A DNA stretch of 64,000 bases from Sistotremastrum niveocremeum HHB9708 (taxonomy: Eukaryota > Basidiomycota > Agaricomycetes > Sistotremastrales > Sistotremastraceae), in contig KV419420.1 of assembly GCA_001630475.1 (NCBI GenBank), positions 332,097-396,096 of the forward strand. The letters run 5' to 3'. Made by a program: the position numbers and the translations under genes. Positions within the stretch are counted from its first letter, which is position 1, and every line of letters starts with the position of its first letter. The notes under the pieces are model-generated. The model was given only the letters and a program-made list of their open reading frames with translations. It ran no database searches and was not told where the DNA came from. Shown piece by piece: positions 52,664-64,000 of this stretch.

Positions 52664-54290
52664 TGTCACTGCTTGTTGCGGCCCAGGCCAAAGGACACCC
52701 CAGGGCGGGGGACGACTCAGGCTAACCGCCTGCACCTCGTGCAACCCATTCGCAGGGTCGTTCTCGTAGCATCGCTGCTTCACTGTTACATATGTGGTAC
52801 ACCTCTGGGAACCGGTCAGCTAGGAATTCAATTGCGAAAGACGGGGCAGGGGAATGACTGACTGAAGAGGGTTGACCAAGTACCTGAACAAGGCGACCAC
52901 TGTCTCATTCGGCGAGGAAATTTTTATCCGCACCCTGGAGGGGAAATACTCGCCTTGCCTTGTAAGAGCGTATTAACCAACAACTGGCCCGTAGCTCGCC
53001 CATTAGCTGTGTAAGGGCCTGACAGGATTTGATGAAGTTCTGTTTGCGCTGTAGCGAGAGCATGAAAATGGTTCAGGAAGACCGAGATGGCCAGGCGGTC
53101 AAATGTGACAGCTGGAACGAAGAGGCCGTTAGTATCCGATACCGGGAATATGAAGATCAGGGTGTGCACCTTCCGTTCGACCATTCAAGCTCCCGACGAA
53201 TAAACCTCCCGGTCGTTGCTGTGATCCTGCTGATCCTCGCCGCACCTTTCCGTCTCATGTCAACAATTTAAAGGGGACGACTTTCGCTCTCGAAGAGAGG
53301 ACGAATGATCGGACCATGGAGCACTGCCATGAATCTAGATGGAGGTTCCGTGGGGGTTTGGGTGAGGTGAGACGCGCTGGCAATGAGAATGTGAATCCAG
53401 CAGCGAATGACATGGATTGCAGGCCATAATGAGTTATTGTGGAAACTATTAACAACACTCTGTGAATCATATGGATCAGGCTTTTCAGTGACGAAACAGA
53501 GAAAATGTGCACGCACGACAGAGAATTCTAGGACTGGACGATTGAACTTGCCCTGGCAGCTCTTTAAATTTGATTGTGATGGAACCTAGACACTAGTGCA
53601 TCAGCGTCTTGCGTATTCTAGGTAGACTGCTGCAGATTGATAACTTACCTGGGCGAAACTTGCAGTAGTATCGTAGTGAAATGATTGCTGACAGCATCTA
53701 AGTCAGTTGAGGGCAACTGGAGTAGTTTAGAGACCGTACTAGATTTTTAACAATGCTCGAGGCTCTTCGAAATATGATGCGATTGGGGGCAGGTGCCAGC
53801 ACTACTATACTGGTGAGGTTGGCCGTCGTTCGGGATGGCGATCGGAATGTCGGAGGCCGGAATCTGCTGTCGTCTTCAGAGCTAGAGAAAATCCTCAATA
53901 TTGGCCTCGATATTCACATTCTGTCAGATTGCTTCCCAATCCACGAGAAATTCCAGGAAATGTAGGTGCTCTGAAATCCAATGCAAGAAAAGTGAATCTC
54001 CTTCGGAATGCGGATCGGATTTCCCTCATATCAATGCGCTTGTTACTAATCCTCTTCAGCCATTTTGTCACCACCCGCGTCCTTTCACAATCAAATTTTC
54101 AGATCGCACGCTGGCAAAGGTGTACCCCATAAGTAGCAGTGAAGCAGCGATGCTAGGAGAGTGACTCCGCGAAAATGTTGGTGCGGGTAGTGCGGGCGGT
54201 TAGCCCGCAACCTCGTCCAGCCTGGGTACCCGTTGGCCGGGTCTCAGACAAAGAGTAACCACTGTCAGAATTTTTTTCATTTTTAAGTTT
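52664..54290. mobile_element. Second long-inverted-repeat element
   Basis: The ends are inverted copies of about 260 bp. The left end reads TGTCACTGCTTG, a G/C-rich tract, GCTGCTTCACTG, GGTACACCTCTGG, then AATTCAATTGCGAAAG. The right end carries the reverse complements of CAGTGGTTACTC, GCTGCTTCACTG, GGTACACCTTTG and AAAATTTGATTGTGAAAG. Same family as 21730-24130. The interior (about 52940-53920) has no recognisable coding sequence and no 10-bp array. Target duplication unclear. Confidence 0.55.
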
Positions 54291-54299
54291 TAAGGTCAG

Positions 54300-55570
54300 A
54301 TTTCGCATCAGATGTCTCTTATCATCTACCGGAACTACGCCGACGACAAGACGAAATAAGCTGAGCCATTACAATCCAATCATCGGAAAGGCATATTCGG
54401 CCTCGAAAACAAGTACATATAGGGAAGGTGGTATTTTGAGGAATGGCGGGTGGATGCTCAAAATCTTTACGGCTTCGGATCACCTTCCCCAGCCGTTGCT
54501 GTTGGACCCAGGATTGTTCAGTGTCAGTCTACTGTCGTGGACGTCCAGCATTCCATTCTAGGTGGACGACAATTTAGCTCTGTATTTCGGTTGATGGTCA
54601 GGATCTTGCGATTGAATCCGGCTCGGATTCCTGCGCTATCACTGGCAGTAGTGTCCTCAGACGCAGTACGAATTTTAGAGAAGATATGCAATTTCGTGCT
54701 TCATTTGACAAGGACCGAGAAGGCCAACGGATCATCAACGAGAGAACATTGAATGTCTTGAAAGAGCGACGTCGGAGGGCTGAGATCTGTTGAACGTGCA
54801 TGCAGGGCCGCCCAGTAGATTTGCAAAGCCCCGTGCTACTCAGGATCGATCCGAGTCAATCCAGCCGACGAAGTCATGGGCACAGAGCCGAAGGAGGCAA
54901 GAGAGAGTGTAGGTGTGAATACCCCCAAGATTGATAGGACAGTATGCTCGGATTTGCAATGAGGGTCGTTGAGACCCTATCAAGCTATCAGCTGAGCCTG
55001 TGAAGTCGAAGAAAGAAACCACGCACCTTAGAGTCCCAAGCTCTTCGTCAATATACATGCTTAGCATATAGCTTTGTATATTCCATTCAGAAAATCCTTT
55101 CGCATCGTCTGATCCGTCGTCGGCAGTAGCCAAGGCATCGCGATAGAGCGCAGATGTACTTATATAGCTCGCCTAGTCTTCTACGATTGTACAGTCTTAC
55201 TCAGAGGTGTTAATGATTGACAGCGACAGTCAGACAAAGCATCAGGCAGAGCAGAGACATTGAAGAACCACCAGACCGAGGCCGAGGCAATCCAGTTGTG
55301 ATCAAGCCCCTTTGCAAAGTCGTCCGCTGACGACGCCCCAGGGCTCACATAAAGATCAGGAAGACTGAGTAGGTATGGTTTGTCTTGTTGGCTTGTTGGC
55401 AAAGGTCTTGATACCGGAAGCGTTCGTCTCGAGGAGCAGGATATTTGAACATTGAAAGCAGGTGGACGTTCACGTGAAGAAAAGTTACTGAGCGGAGAAT
55501 CGAACCAACGTCTCGCCGATATATTCCGCACGTGCCGACGGCTTGTTACCGAGTTCCGATTCCGTTTTTG
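54300..55570 (-). repeat. Decayed duplicated block, inverted partner of 20.2-21.7 kb
   Basis: On the minus strand it holds the same ordered segments as 20160-21700. The stretch 55130-55025 has a good open frame (ADDGSDDAKGFSEWN, YIDEELGTLR) ending at a donor-like GTGCGT, so a spliced gene once lay here. Family not recognised. Confidence 0.5.
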
Positions 55571-55793
55571 TCGACCACGATGTCGAAAGTAAATTTTCCA
55601 GGAATACCACTTCTTCGCATGCCTTCCAGTGTATCGAGGACCTCGACCATCAATTTATCAAGAAATAGGTATTTGAATTCAAGGGAAAGTCCTTTTTTCT
55701 TCGGAACTATATAGTGCGTCCTTCGTATTTCTGACCTCTAGACTCGCATCTCACCTAATGGCTCAGATCATGGGAATGTCATAAATATATGTA

Positions 55794-58090
55794 TCAAATG
55801 TTCTGAATTAAGGATGTCAGTCGATTTCCAATGTCCAACGAGGATATCTACTCACTGTCAATTTGCGCTGTTCCTCACACCAATCTTTGACGCCCGGGAT
55901 TTTCGATAGTTCGGAATAAGATATGGAAGAAATCTCGTAATCACGTTTCCACTTCTTGGGCATCTTCTCAAGAACGGCGGCCATCCTACGCGGATCTCAG
56001 CTTCGCGACGTTTGACTGATGGATGTTACTTACTGTTCTTTGACGTTCTCGAAACCGAACGAAGAGGCTGCAGTTCTGAGTTCTTTCATATCGAGCAAGG
56101 CATCGCCACGTTTCTCTTCGCTAAGTCGGAAGACCGACTGCCAAAGACCAAGGGCCTTCCATTTCATGGCAGTCAAACAGATTGACCGAAGAACTCTCCG
56201 GTTTGTGTGAGTTGTTTGTCGTCCCAGTGTTTCTTCGATTTCTTTGATTAGTGACTGTTCATCCAGCGTAGGTGATGAGGATCTCGAATGCAGTACTTTC
56301 GATACAGAAACCTGGAGCCAGTCGTTGCCCAAGACAAAGTCTCGTGATTGGCTGGGCCAAAAGATGACCACGATCCCTTCGTACCCTAGCAAATCATTAG
56401 CAAAAGGCTAGCAGAAGAGTATACGTAGTTCAAACATTCAGACAACTCAATTGCCGCCTGCAGATTGGGAACGGTCAGTATGATATTGAGTGGGAAGAGC
56501 GTGTGGGATACTGACGTCGTGGAGTAGATCGTGGTGGTGGAAAAACTCCTCATCTTCGAGTAGCTCGTAAACACGTTCATCATCATTCTCTGTCGTGACT
56601 GGTGCTCTGTCGTCCAGTTTCAGAGAAATAAATTCTTGAGGGTGCTCGAATTCGAAGTCTTGCAGATCCACTTTGTTTCCCTCCAGATTGACAACTTTTT
56701 CAATAGAAAGCGAAGAGTCGCTTATCTCTCCCATGTGGTAATCACGACAGTAAACATCGTCGGAATCATCTCGCTTCGCACTTCCAGTGACCTCCAACTG
56801 AGCCTTAGCAAGGTAGATATCAAACCCGCATTCCTCGGCGAGCGTTCCGAGAATGTCGACTACCCGTATATCGTCCAGGTTCAGCGAGCTAGGATTGATA
56901 CGGGATTTGAATGCGGTGCTGTAGGACTCGTAATCGTCGGCGAGAACATACGCCAATTTTTCAGGCAGGGAATCATCTGAACTTTCTTTCCAGGAGCGGA
57001 GAGCATCTCGAATTTTCGAGACGATGTGTGTGATGTCAGGAGCATGAGGTGCTTTGACTCCGGGGTCCGCAACTAGGTTGTAGATGAGGGCCAATTGGTA
57101 TCCTTCCGTGATTGCGTCTCTTTCGACGTGCACGTTATTGTATTGCGCTATGACGGACGTCTGAAATTCGCTATTGTGGGATGTGGAAAAGGTCTTGGTG
57201 AGGGAGCTGTGGGAGAGCTGGAGCTCGCCGCCTTCGAATGAAGATGGTAATAGGACCGTGATTGTGCCAAAGGTTGACGAAGGTTCTTCAGTGCTATGTC
57301 AAGAAAAGGAATTAGTGACGTCATTGGTCGAACATATCGACATGACTGACTCTTTGTTGTGAAAGGGACTGAACATTTCAACATATAATCAGATACCGTA
57401 GGGAGGGACTCACGTGGATCCTTTTCCGTATATCTTCAACTCTCGGAGCTCGCATTTTACGGATGAGTCGATGGAGAGACGCTTCTTCACTTCACGTATC
57501 ACGGAGGCTCTGAACCATGCGTCCCACTTAGGGTTATGGAACGAGATCTATTTCAGCGGTTAGCGACAGCAACGATCTTGGGTTGAAGAGCCTGAACGCA
57601 CCTGGTCTGCAGATATTCCTGCCTCATTACTAGTAGATTCCAGAGACGAAAGAGAGGATGCAAGCTCCAGTATCTCCTGCGCAGCACGCTCGTACAGAGG
57701 CAGTGGAAGTCTTCCGTATCCCTTGATGTCGATTCCGGGCGATGGCGCGTCGGTGAACGTTTGTGAACAGGCGTAGACCCCGTAGAACTCTTCCGCTTCT
57801 TTGTCCAAAGTTGCACCGAGAGAACCGAGAGTGGCCTATTGATACGACGTTGAGATCAGCGATGAGTCTAAGTCATGCGTGGTGTTACGCACTCGTATCT
57901 GGTCGCCTAGGTTGGGTGGTTGATTGGGAACTTCCTTCGGGTCTGTGGATTTCTGTACGGCGAGGATTAGAGTAATGATCGTATGGACGTATGCCACATA
58001 GTCTCTTACGCGTCCATCGACATTCTGAGGCGCTTCATCACTGTCAGAGTCGCTAGGGCTGGCCATCCTGACAGAGTAGGTTCGCGGCAT
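55794..58090 (-). CDS. 2OG-Fe(II) oxygenase-fold paralog F, C-terminally short, ligands altered
   Basis: Exon 1 starts at the ATG at 58088-58090 (a second in-frame ATG follows at 58066). Exon 2 ends NLGDQIR and exon 3 contains PGIDIKGYGRLPLPL. The micro-exon 57368-57351 gives PFHNKDTEE: the Asp is kept, the iron His column is Asn, and a His stands one residue early. The core shows NNVHVERDAITEGYQLAL, with distal His and Arg columns Val and Gln. After VVIFWPSQS the helical region runs to VKDWCEEQRKLT and stops soon after, near 55794. The second half present in A, D and E is therefore absent, as in B and C. The tail has no basic signal as clear as in B or C. Frames and splice sites look intact. 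Probably a catalytically dead short form. No 25-bp block was found upstream. Confidence 0.7.
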
Positions 58091-58241
58091 GATTAAAATT
58101 CGGGGAGCCACCTGATGAGGTCAAGGACAGAGACGTTGAAAGAGCTGATGAAGGTAAAGAATGCAACGGTCTGGAGGAAACCATTGTTGTCTCGTCCTTA
58201 TATATCGTTTTAGTGGTCTTGACTTCAATACGGGAACAAAG

Positions 58242-58514
58242 ATGAATGCCACAGAGCCAACACAGAGCGGTAACCAAGTCGAAGGCCGATATGTCCGTCA
58301 CGCTTGTTTTCGACCATTTCTGACGCACCAGAGTCGCAAGACGCCCAAGAGGCAGATCTCGTCTATTGAACTCTCTGAATCTGAATATTCGCTAGTGATC
58401 ACTCAGAGGCGAGTGAGTAAGAGGGCTTTACAAAGAATGACCAAAAGAGTCCACCGATGCCCATCATGCCACCTGATTCATGCGGGCTTCCGAGTCGATG
58501 CCACAGATTGCTAG
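58242..58514 (+). CDS. Possible small protein, 90 aa
   Basis: Single open frame divergent from paralog F, 150 bp away. It starts MNATEPTQSG and contains a basic stretch (RRVSKRALQRMTKR) followed by CPSC near the C-terminus. No family, signal peptide or paralog recognised. It may be chance; listed because it lies in an otherwise unique gap and begins with a clean ATG. Confidence 0.15.
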   Translation: MNATEPTQSGNQVEGRYVRHACFRPFLTHQSRKTPKRQISSIELSESEYSLVITQRRVSKRALQRMTKRVHRCPSCHLIHAGFRVDATDC

Positions 58515-58999
58515 CGCCTTTTGTTTGTTTCACTATCGCGAGGATGAGTGAGCCAAGCAAACGTATAACTGATACGCTATCTAGACGCCGTGGTATGTCC
58601 ATAGAAGATCACCGAAATTGGGGTATTATTGGGCATGCTCTTTTCCGGACGTTGGACTCGGAGGCGCGCGATAGCTACTAAGGTGCAACTCAGGTCCTGA
58701 CAGGAACACAGCACGAGTTACTCATGCATCTCTTGTAGCCGTCTCGGTTAGAACTGATTATTCGGCGAATACAATGACCGGAAGGACCCCGCGACGTTTC
58801 ATTTTTCGTGGACCGGTGTCTCAGCTTATAGCTACCTTTCGCTTCCTGGCTATGCGTGTTTTGATCGAACGGAAGATGTAGTGCTTCTGATCCTTCTACG
58901 TACTTCCCTTGCTCATAACAATCAGCCAAAGTCTTCTCTGGTGTCGATTCGGACCGTGTCTTACAGACTCTGACCTAACCTGTCAGCCGAAATTCAATG

Positions 59000-59520
59000 C
59001 AATCAACTTGGTCATACGCAGCAAACAAGTTTCCAATTGTATGGCACCAGAAGAAAGCTATCGAGGCTACTAACTCTTCACGATGCGCCGAAAACACAGG
59101 AAGATCAAATCCCCTTCGTAATTTCGGCTTGCTTCGGCTCGTCCCCTTGTGCGCAACTTGGATCGACACTCTTTCCTCTTTTACGCTGCTTGGGCGAGGT
59201 ACTATTCGACTCACTATGAGCAACCGCCAAGCCACCCGCCAGCTTTCACAATCGATTTTCCAGTTCAGACCTTGCCAGAGGTGACCACCCTATGTAACAA
59301 CAAGGTGTGTGTCGAGGATCGAGACGATGGAAACGCCTGCATGGGGTACTACGGATGGGTAGTCCGTACCCCCTAGGCCGTCCCTGCGAAGGAGGGGTTA
59401 GTTAGCAGTTTCCACGTCCTGATCCTACGGCGCACGCCTGTGGTATCTTTTGGACAATCGGGTTCTCTTTTGAATCTGTTTTCTCTCGTAATTGGGAAGC
59501 TGTCAGCCTTTTTTAAAATC
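59000..59520 (-). repeat. Single end of long-terminal-inverted-repeat element (partner of 19.5-20.2 kb)
   Basis: On the minus strand it holds GGTCACCTCTGGC, AAAATCGATTGTGAAAG and an AT-rich tip with GCTGACAGCTT near 59500. It is the duplicated counterpart of the end at 19500-20160, so its position reflects the segmental duplication rather than an independent insertion. Confidence 0.5.
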
Positions 59521-60920
59521 TAGAAAAATCCGTATCAGTTCAAGGAACTTCCGTGAAACGAATGACGTCGAATCTTCAATGAATCAACCTTGCATCATAT
59601 ATTTACGAATCCTATAACTCGGTTTCTGCGTAGATGGAGAATCACCTCCCCATTGCACTGGCATATAACACAGCGTCGACATTTTTTCAGAAGAACCCTC
59701 GATGACCATTCAGTAGCAATAATAGTATCTTTCACCGAATGCCCATCTATATATACTGACATTTTTTTCTCAAATTTTCCGATTATGAAATATTAATCAT
59801 GATGAACCTCGGGCGCTTATTTCCATCTGCCTGAAACGGCAACCACAACTTTCCTCGCGACTGCTCGACGTTCATCGATGTCTGGCTAGTCTCTGTCGTC
59901 CGATATCGTTGATAGGTCCCTCAGAAGCCTCATACAGAAGAACTCCCACTTGGCTGATCAAGAGCAGCTGCTTGACAAACCCTTCCACCTGGCGACTCAA
60001 GTGACCCAATCGGCGACAGCGAACAACTGCAACTCGACCCCCTTTTCGTCTTCAAGTCTTCAGTAATCCATTATCGTATCACGAAGGATATGTGGAGTGT
60101 ATGAATCTTTCGATTCAGGATGTGCTAAGGCTTGAACGAAAAAGCTTGGGAGGCATGGCGGAATATTTTGCATGAGGTCTGTGCTTCATACATTGCGTGT
60201 TACATGAGCTCAAGATTAATGATGTCCAGCTAGAGCTCTGGAGGAGCCGCTCCTTAAAGATATGCTCTACCAATCTCTAGCGCATCATGATCATCCATTC
60301 TCATCCAAGATTGCTGTCGTGGCCCGGCATCCATCGAGTTTACACTTCTCATATGCATCCACGACTGTTCAGCTGTGTGTCTTGCCATCGGCCATGGTGA
60401 TCCGTCGGTTATGTCGCCATACTATTGAAAGAATGGACAGCTTTCAAATTTCGGGCTTCTCGGTCAACACGAACGGTGGAAGCAAATGCTTTGATCTCCC
60501 TACACCATCAACCTCGGGCTTACTGATGTTTCCTTGCCTTTTCTCTTGATAATTAATTGGCGTGCTTCTCCCTGCGTCTCCGGCCGGAATTCCTCTCCAG
60601 AAATTCTGCGCCACGACAGCCTCGACATGGGCGCTTAGTCATGGTTTCACCCTTGGTCACTTCTCATCGCCACGAGCTGCAAGGTTGGAGATGATGCTGC
60701 CATGAAGAGAGCCTTACAACCCGCGCAATGTTCATCCCTCACTCTCATGTCAAGCTCATGGGTTCTGAATAATTATCCATCCATCAATTGCTTGGGACTG
60801 CGCGCGGCATCGTCACTGTAATACGAGCCTTGACTAAAATTCACTCATTATTCTCAACGGCACTCATCTGCATCAGATTACTAATGCATTTCTCGCTGTC
60901 GCTCTGCCCAGGACTGATGA

Positions 60921-62205
60921 ATGCATGACTACGATGACAGCGGAGCACCTCGGGATTCTCTGTGTCGACATATCAGTTATATTGTGAACGTTCCAGACCT
61001 CTCTCGGATCTCGAAGTGTATTGGAGAGTGTATTGCGGAGTGTTTCGTGTTTCCTCGACACGGCCTCGATTTTCCACGCGGGGATGATCTAGGCACTACG
61101 TATCGGTCATTCACGGCATTCTATCCCTCGAAACTATGATGTATGGCTACTTCTTCTCAACGGTGCCTTTGATGGTGTACTGGTACTGTTACGGTTCTGC
61201 GAACTCTTCGGACTCCACTGGTGAGAACGAGTTAATGCCCGCTCAGATACGTCGGTGGCTTACCTTTCTTGTCAGCCAGATCCCGTCAATGCGAACCGTG
61301 CGATTGGTCGAATTTCATATACGAACACCAGTCTGAGCTCAGTCGCGGCCGCGCTACAAGTACGTCCACATTCTCCGCATGACCGGGTGCTTGGCTCAAT
61401 CTCTACCACAGCGCTGTACCCGTATTCCTGGAACAGGATGGTACTCCATATCGCATTGGTCATCGATGATGGCTCCATGGCTCAATTTGGGATATGCCTG
61501 TGAAGAATCTTAGTCGTCGCTAAGTGATCAGCGTGCCTTCCTAATCTTACCCCTGGACATGTTAAGGTTCCGGACCCCAGTGACCAAATCGATCTCATGC
61601 CGGATCTCCGATTTCGGTACCCAATATCTTGTCGAAGAGCCATTTACACCTTATGCGGATGCCGACGACGCACCGGGAGCGTTCAGTGAGAACACCGACG
61701 CATTTCTGCTCCGCTTGAAAGCCACACGAAGCGAATACTTGTCTTCGGCTTGGTAGATGTGTAAGGGTCAATATTATTTTTCATGAATATCAGCGCTCTT
61801 GCCGCCTGGTTTGATGCTGGTCAACTAGAGGTCCCCATAGTCGAACATACGAGTAAAAATGGAATCAATGAACATCCCCAGAGGCTACAGCACCTGTTTG
61901 TCCGAAAAATCGTCTCAGAAAATCCACCCCAAAAGGAACCAGCGCCGGAATAAGCGCCGACGTTTCCCATGACAATCAGGCACCAGAGACTTGCCGCTTT
62001 CCCACGCTCCCTCTCCAGCCACGGTCACCGCAATAACGACACCAAACGTTTGATGTTTCGTCAGGTGCCTCCAACTCCCATGATCTGCATCAGTGTGCCA
62101 AGATCACCACAGCCGTACGTCCATACTGCAACTATTCTATGGTGCGAAAAATCCGGGAGGGCGGATTTGTACCAGATATCCAATCAGGAGCTCTGCAGTT
62201 GGTGA
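60921..62205 (+). pseudogene. Decaying gene of unknown function beside peroxygenase copy 3
   Basis: Shares with the copy 1 flank the stretches VPDLSRIS and TTYRSF, NANRAIGRISYTNTS with RPHSPHDRVLGS (61255-61503), YLVEEPFTPYADADDAPGAF (about 61625-61685) and the ATGACAATCAGG block (61969). The donor after AQFG has changed from GGTATG to GGGATA, and a stop closes the upstream frame at 61137. The central blocks remain highly similar to unit 1, so decay is recent or parts are still under constraint. Confidence 0.35.
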
Positions 62206-62718
62206 TCTTAGTGTTGAACGTGGTTTTTCGACGCCAAAAGGGTCCGAAAGGCTCACTCAGGGACAAGTTCGATCCCGCTACCTAATCTGGAGAGTCTGAA
62301 GCCACCTCGTCGATCGTCTAGGGTCTATATTGATAGGAGACGAGAGGAAGCTTCACTACAAGTTTAATCACCATTAATGCTCGGTACGGAAGCTAAGCTC
62401 GCCGCACGTCCACTATCGTGGGTCGTCTTCTGGATAATAGACGACGCTTGCTCGCATATCTGGCTTCCTAGAGCAAAATAGGTTTAATGAGCTGTTGAGG
62501 TGCGCACTGCGTAGTGATGAACGGCTTCTTCAGCTCGTGCGTCGATGTATTCGTGCTCCTTCTCAGATCGCTGACTATGATGTAACACACAGTGAATTCA
62601 CAGAAACTCTCACGATGACTAAGAAGCCGCCCAGAGTGACATCGATGAACAGTATAGCAGGCCATGCGCTGCTGTGAAGAATATTCATCAATGAAATATG
62701 TCGATAGTGTATCGTCTG

Positions 62719-62726
62719 TATAAAAG
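62719..62726 (+). promoter_or_regulatory. TATA box of peroxygenase copy 3
   Basis: TATAAAAG, 90 bp upstream of the ATG, with the shared CT-rich leader behind it. Confidence 0.65.
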
Positions 62727-62815
62727 GCCATCAACGAAAGCATAGTTTCTCCATCGACCAGTCTCCTCTGACAAGTCATCCTCGACCACTCCCCCTCTTC
62801 CTCAACTCTACAGAA

Positions 62816-64000
62816 ATGTTCGGAACTCTTAAAGCCTTCGCTTTCATCGCTGCTACGCTCTCCGCCAGCGTTGTCCTTGGTGCCGCAACCGCCTCTGATG
62901 GCGGTGTGATCATCACTCTCCCTCCCAGATCCAAGGATGTTGGTATCAAGAAGGTTCCTGGTATGTATTATTTACTCTTTTTACAGGGTAGTCCTAACAC
63001 AACTCGCAGACGCCGCTCACCCTTACATCGCGCCCGGACCCAACGATCAGCGTGGCCCTTGCCGTAGGTCCTCCAGGCAATATTATAGAAGTCAATTGAT
63101 CACGCGACATTTTAGCTGCCTTGAACACTCTGGCTAACCACGGATACATCCCTCGCAATGGTATTGCATCCTTCGAAGAGATTCTCGCCGGAACACGCGA
63201 AGGTTTCAACATGGACCGTGACCTCGCAGGCTTCTTGGCCGGTTTCTCCATGGTACGACACTCGAATTGTCTCATCCGAATGATTCTGACAGTGTGCTCA
63301 GATGGCACGCGGCAATGCCTTCTTGAACAAGCTCTCTATCGGTTCGGTCTCTCCTCAAATTCCAGTCGTTCCTGGTGCCATCGATGGCCCCGCCCCTCCC
63401 GGCGGTATCGCCAAGCACGACCGTTTCGAAGGAGACGTTTCCATGACCCGCCAGGACTTCAATATCGGTGACGATGTTCACTTCCAGATCGATCTCTTCG
63501 ACGAGGTACTTCTACTCCTACTTTCCAATTATCGATTTATCAATCATAAATTATCTAGTTCCTCTCCGCTATTGAAGAATTCGGAGATGACAACGCGCTC
63601 CACGGTCCTAAGTCCATCGTCAACATGAAGGTCATGCAGGAGTTCAAGTTCCAACGCTTCCAGGAATCTCAAGCCGCCGACAAGACGGTCTCTTTCCACT
63701 CCAGCCGCATCGCATCCAGCTACAACGAGGCCGCCTTCATCCTCACCTTCTTCGCTAACGGTGAGCTTCTTTACTTTTCTTTATTGAACCGCGGACTAAA
63801 GCGTCTTCAGGAACCGACGGTCTCTTGAGCAAGCAAGCCTTGACCTCCATTTTCCAGAACCAGACCTTCGCTCCCAACTGGTTCCGTCGCTCCTCCCCCG
63901 GTACCTTCGATTTCATCGTTGACACCGCCGCCGAAGTCCTTGCTCCTCACCCCATCCAGCCCGGTGCCAACGTCAACGGTGTCTACGTCCTCGACCCCAC
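62816..64000 (+). CDS. Secreted heme-thiolate peroxygenase, copy 3 (cut by window edge)
   Basis: Begins at the ATG at 62816 and runs off the window inside the exon coding NVNGVYVLDP, so about the first 310 of 367 residues are visible. The signal region, PCP, EGD and the R...E pair (RIASSYNE) are all present. The differences from copies 1 and 2 that I could see are few, for example NIGDD for NVGDD. Introns sit at the same places but differ in sequence. Same secreted H2O2-dependent oxygenase role as the other copies. The last exon and stop codon lie outside the window. Confidence 0.9.

Larger units (their letters stand above)
51376..55793. other. Gene-free, repeat-rich stretch
   Basis: Filled by a Mutator-like element (51510-52401), an orphan promoter block (52440-52464), a long-inverted-repeat element (about 52664-54290) and decayed duplicated sequence (about 54300-55570). 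The remaining 55570-55793, next to the stop of paralog F, shows nothing. Confidence 0.6.
58091..62815. other. Gene-poor stretch with duplicated flank of peroxygenase copy 3
   Basis: 58091-58989 is unique and holds only the doubtful small frame at 58242-58514. From 58990 the sequence is the inverted partner of 14.5-20.2 kb: a repeat end, spacers near 59900-60560, the decaying gene relic (60921-62205) and the peroxygenase promoter. Confidence 0.55.
58990..64000 (+). repeat. Segmental duplication unit 3 (inverted copy of 14470-20160)
   Basis: Carries, in the same order as the minus strand of unit 1, the repeat end at 58990-59520, spacers, the decaying gene and peroxygenase copy 3. It continues beyond the window edge. 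Confidence 0.75.

Overview
The window reads as nuclear DNA of a mushroom-forming basidiomycete (Agaricomycetes). Genes are cut by many 45-70 nt GT-AG introns, some with a CTAAC-type branch point. The families present are typical of that group: secreted heme-thiolate peroxygenases, an F-box protein with an FBXO31-type middle domain, fungal ABC transporters, a protein resembling the DUF6589 family, and an expanded 2-oxoglutarate/Fe(II) oxygenase-fold family. Exon models were built by hand from splice signals, reading frame and comparison among paralogs inside the window.

Layout: 1-359 (-) start of an ABC half-transporter cut by the edge; 1108-2794 (-) F-box protein; 3419-3988 (-) small membrane protein; 5717-5980 (+) small secreted-type protein; 6630-9352 (+) complete ABC half-transporter, paralog of the edge fragment; 9554-13770 (-) oxygenase-fold paralog A; 14470-15879 (-) peroxygenase copy 1; 15.9-24.5 kb gene-poor, duplicated and repeat-rich; 24520-25604 (-) DUF6589-like protein; 26151-28881 (-) paralog B and 29154-31271 (+) paralog C, head to head; 33804-35210 (+) peroxygenase copy 2; 36107-42888 (+) full ABCC transporter; 43370-46711 (+) paralog D; 47538-51375 (+) paralog E; 51.4-55.8 kb mobile elements and duplicated relics; 55794-58090 (-) paralog F; 58.1-62.8 kb duplicated and repeat-rich; 62816-64000 (+) peroxygenase copy 3, cut by the edge.

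The most striking content is the cluster of six oxygenase-fold paralogs (A-F). An 18-nt micro-exon (15 nt in A) carries the iron-binding HxD motif. Only B keeps the full HxD...H...R set. A, C, E and F have lost different ligands, and D has lost the whole catalytic core while keeping the C-terminal domains. A 25-bp block with three GTGAC pentamers lies about 105-135 bp upstream of B/C and of D, a diverged form lies upstream of A, and an orphan copy sits at 52.44 kb. This suggests shared regulation of a family in which most members are probably no longer oxygenases.

The three peroxygenase genes encode almost identical proteins and carry the same 5' flanks. The copy 1 flank (14.5-22 kb) is present again in inverted order at 53.9-64 kb. 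Mobile elements include a non-autonomous Mutator-like element with a perfect 9-bp target duplication, a TA-flanked MITE, and a family with long inverted terminal repeats, one of which carries a 10-bp periodic array.
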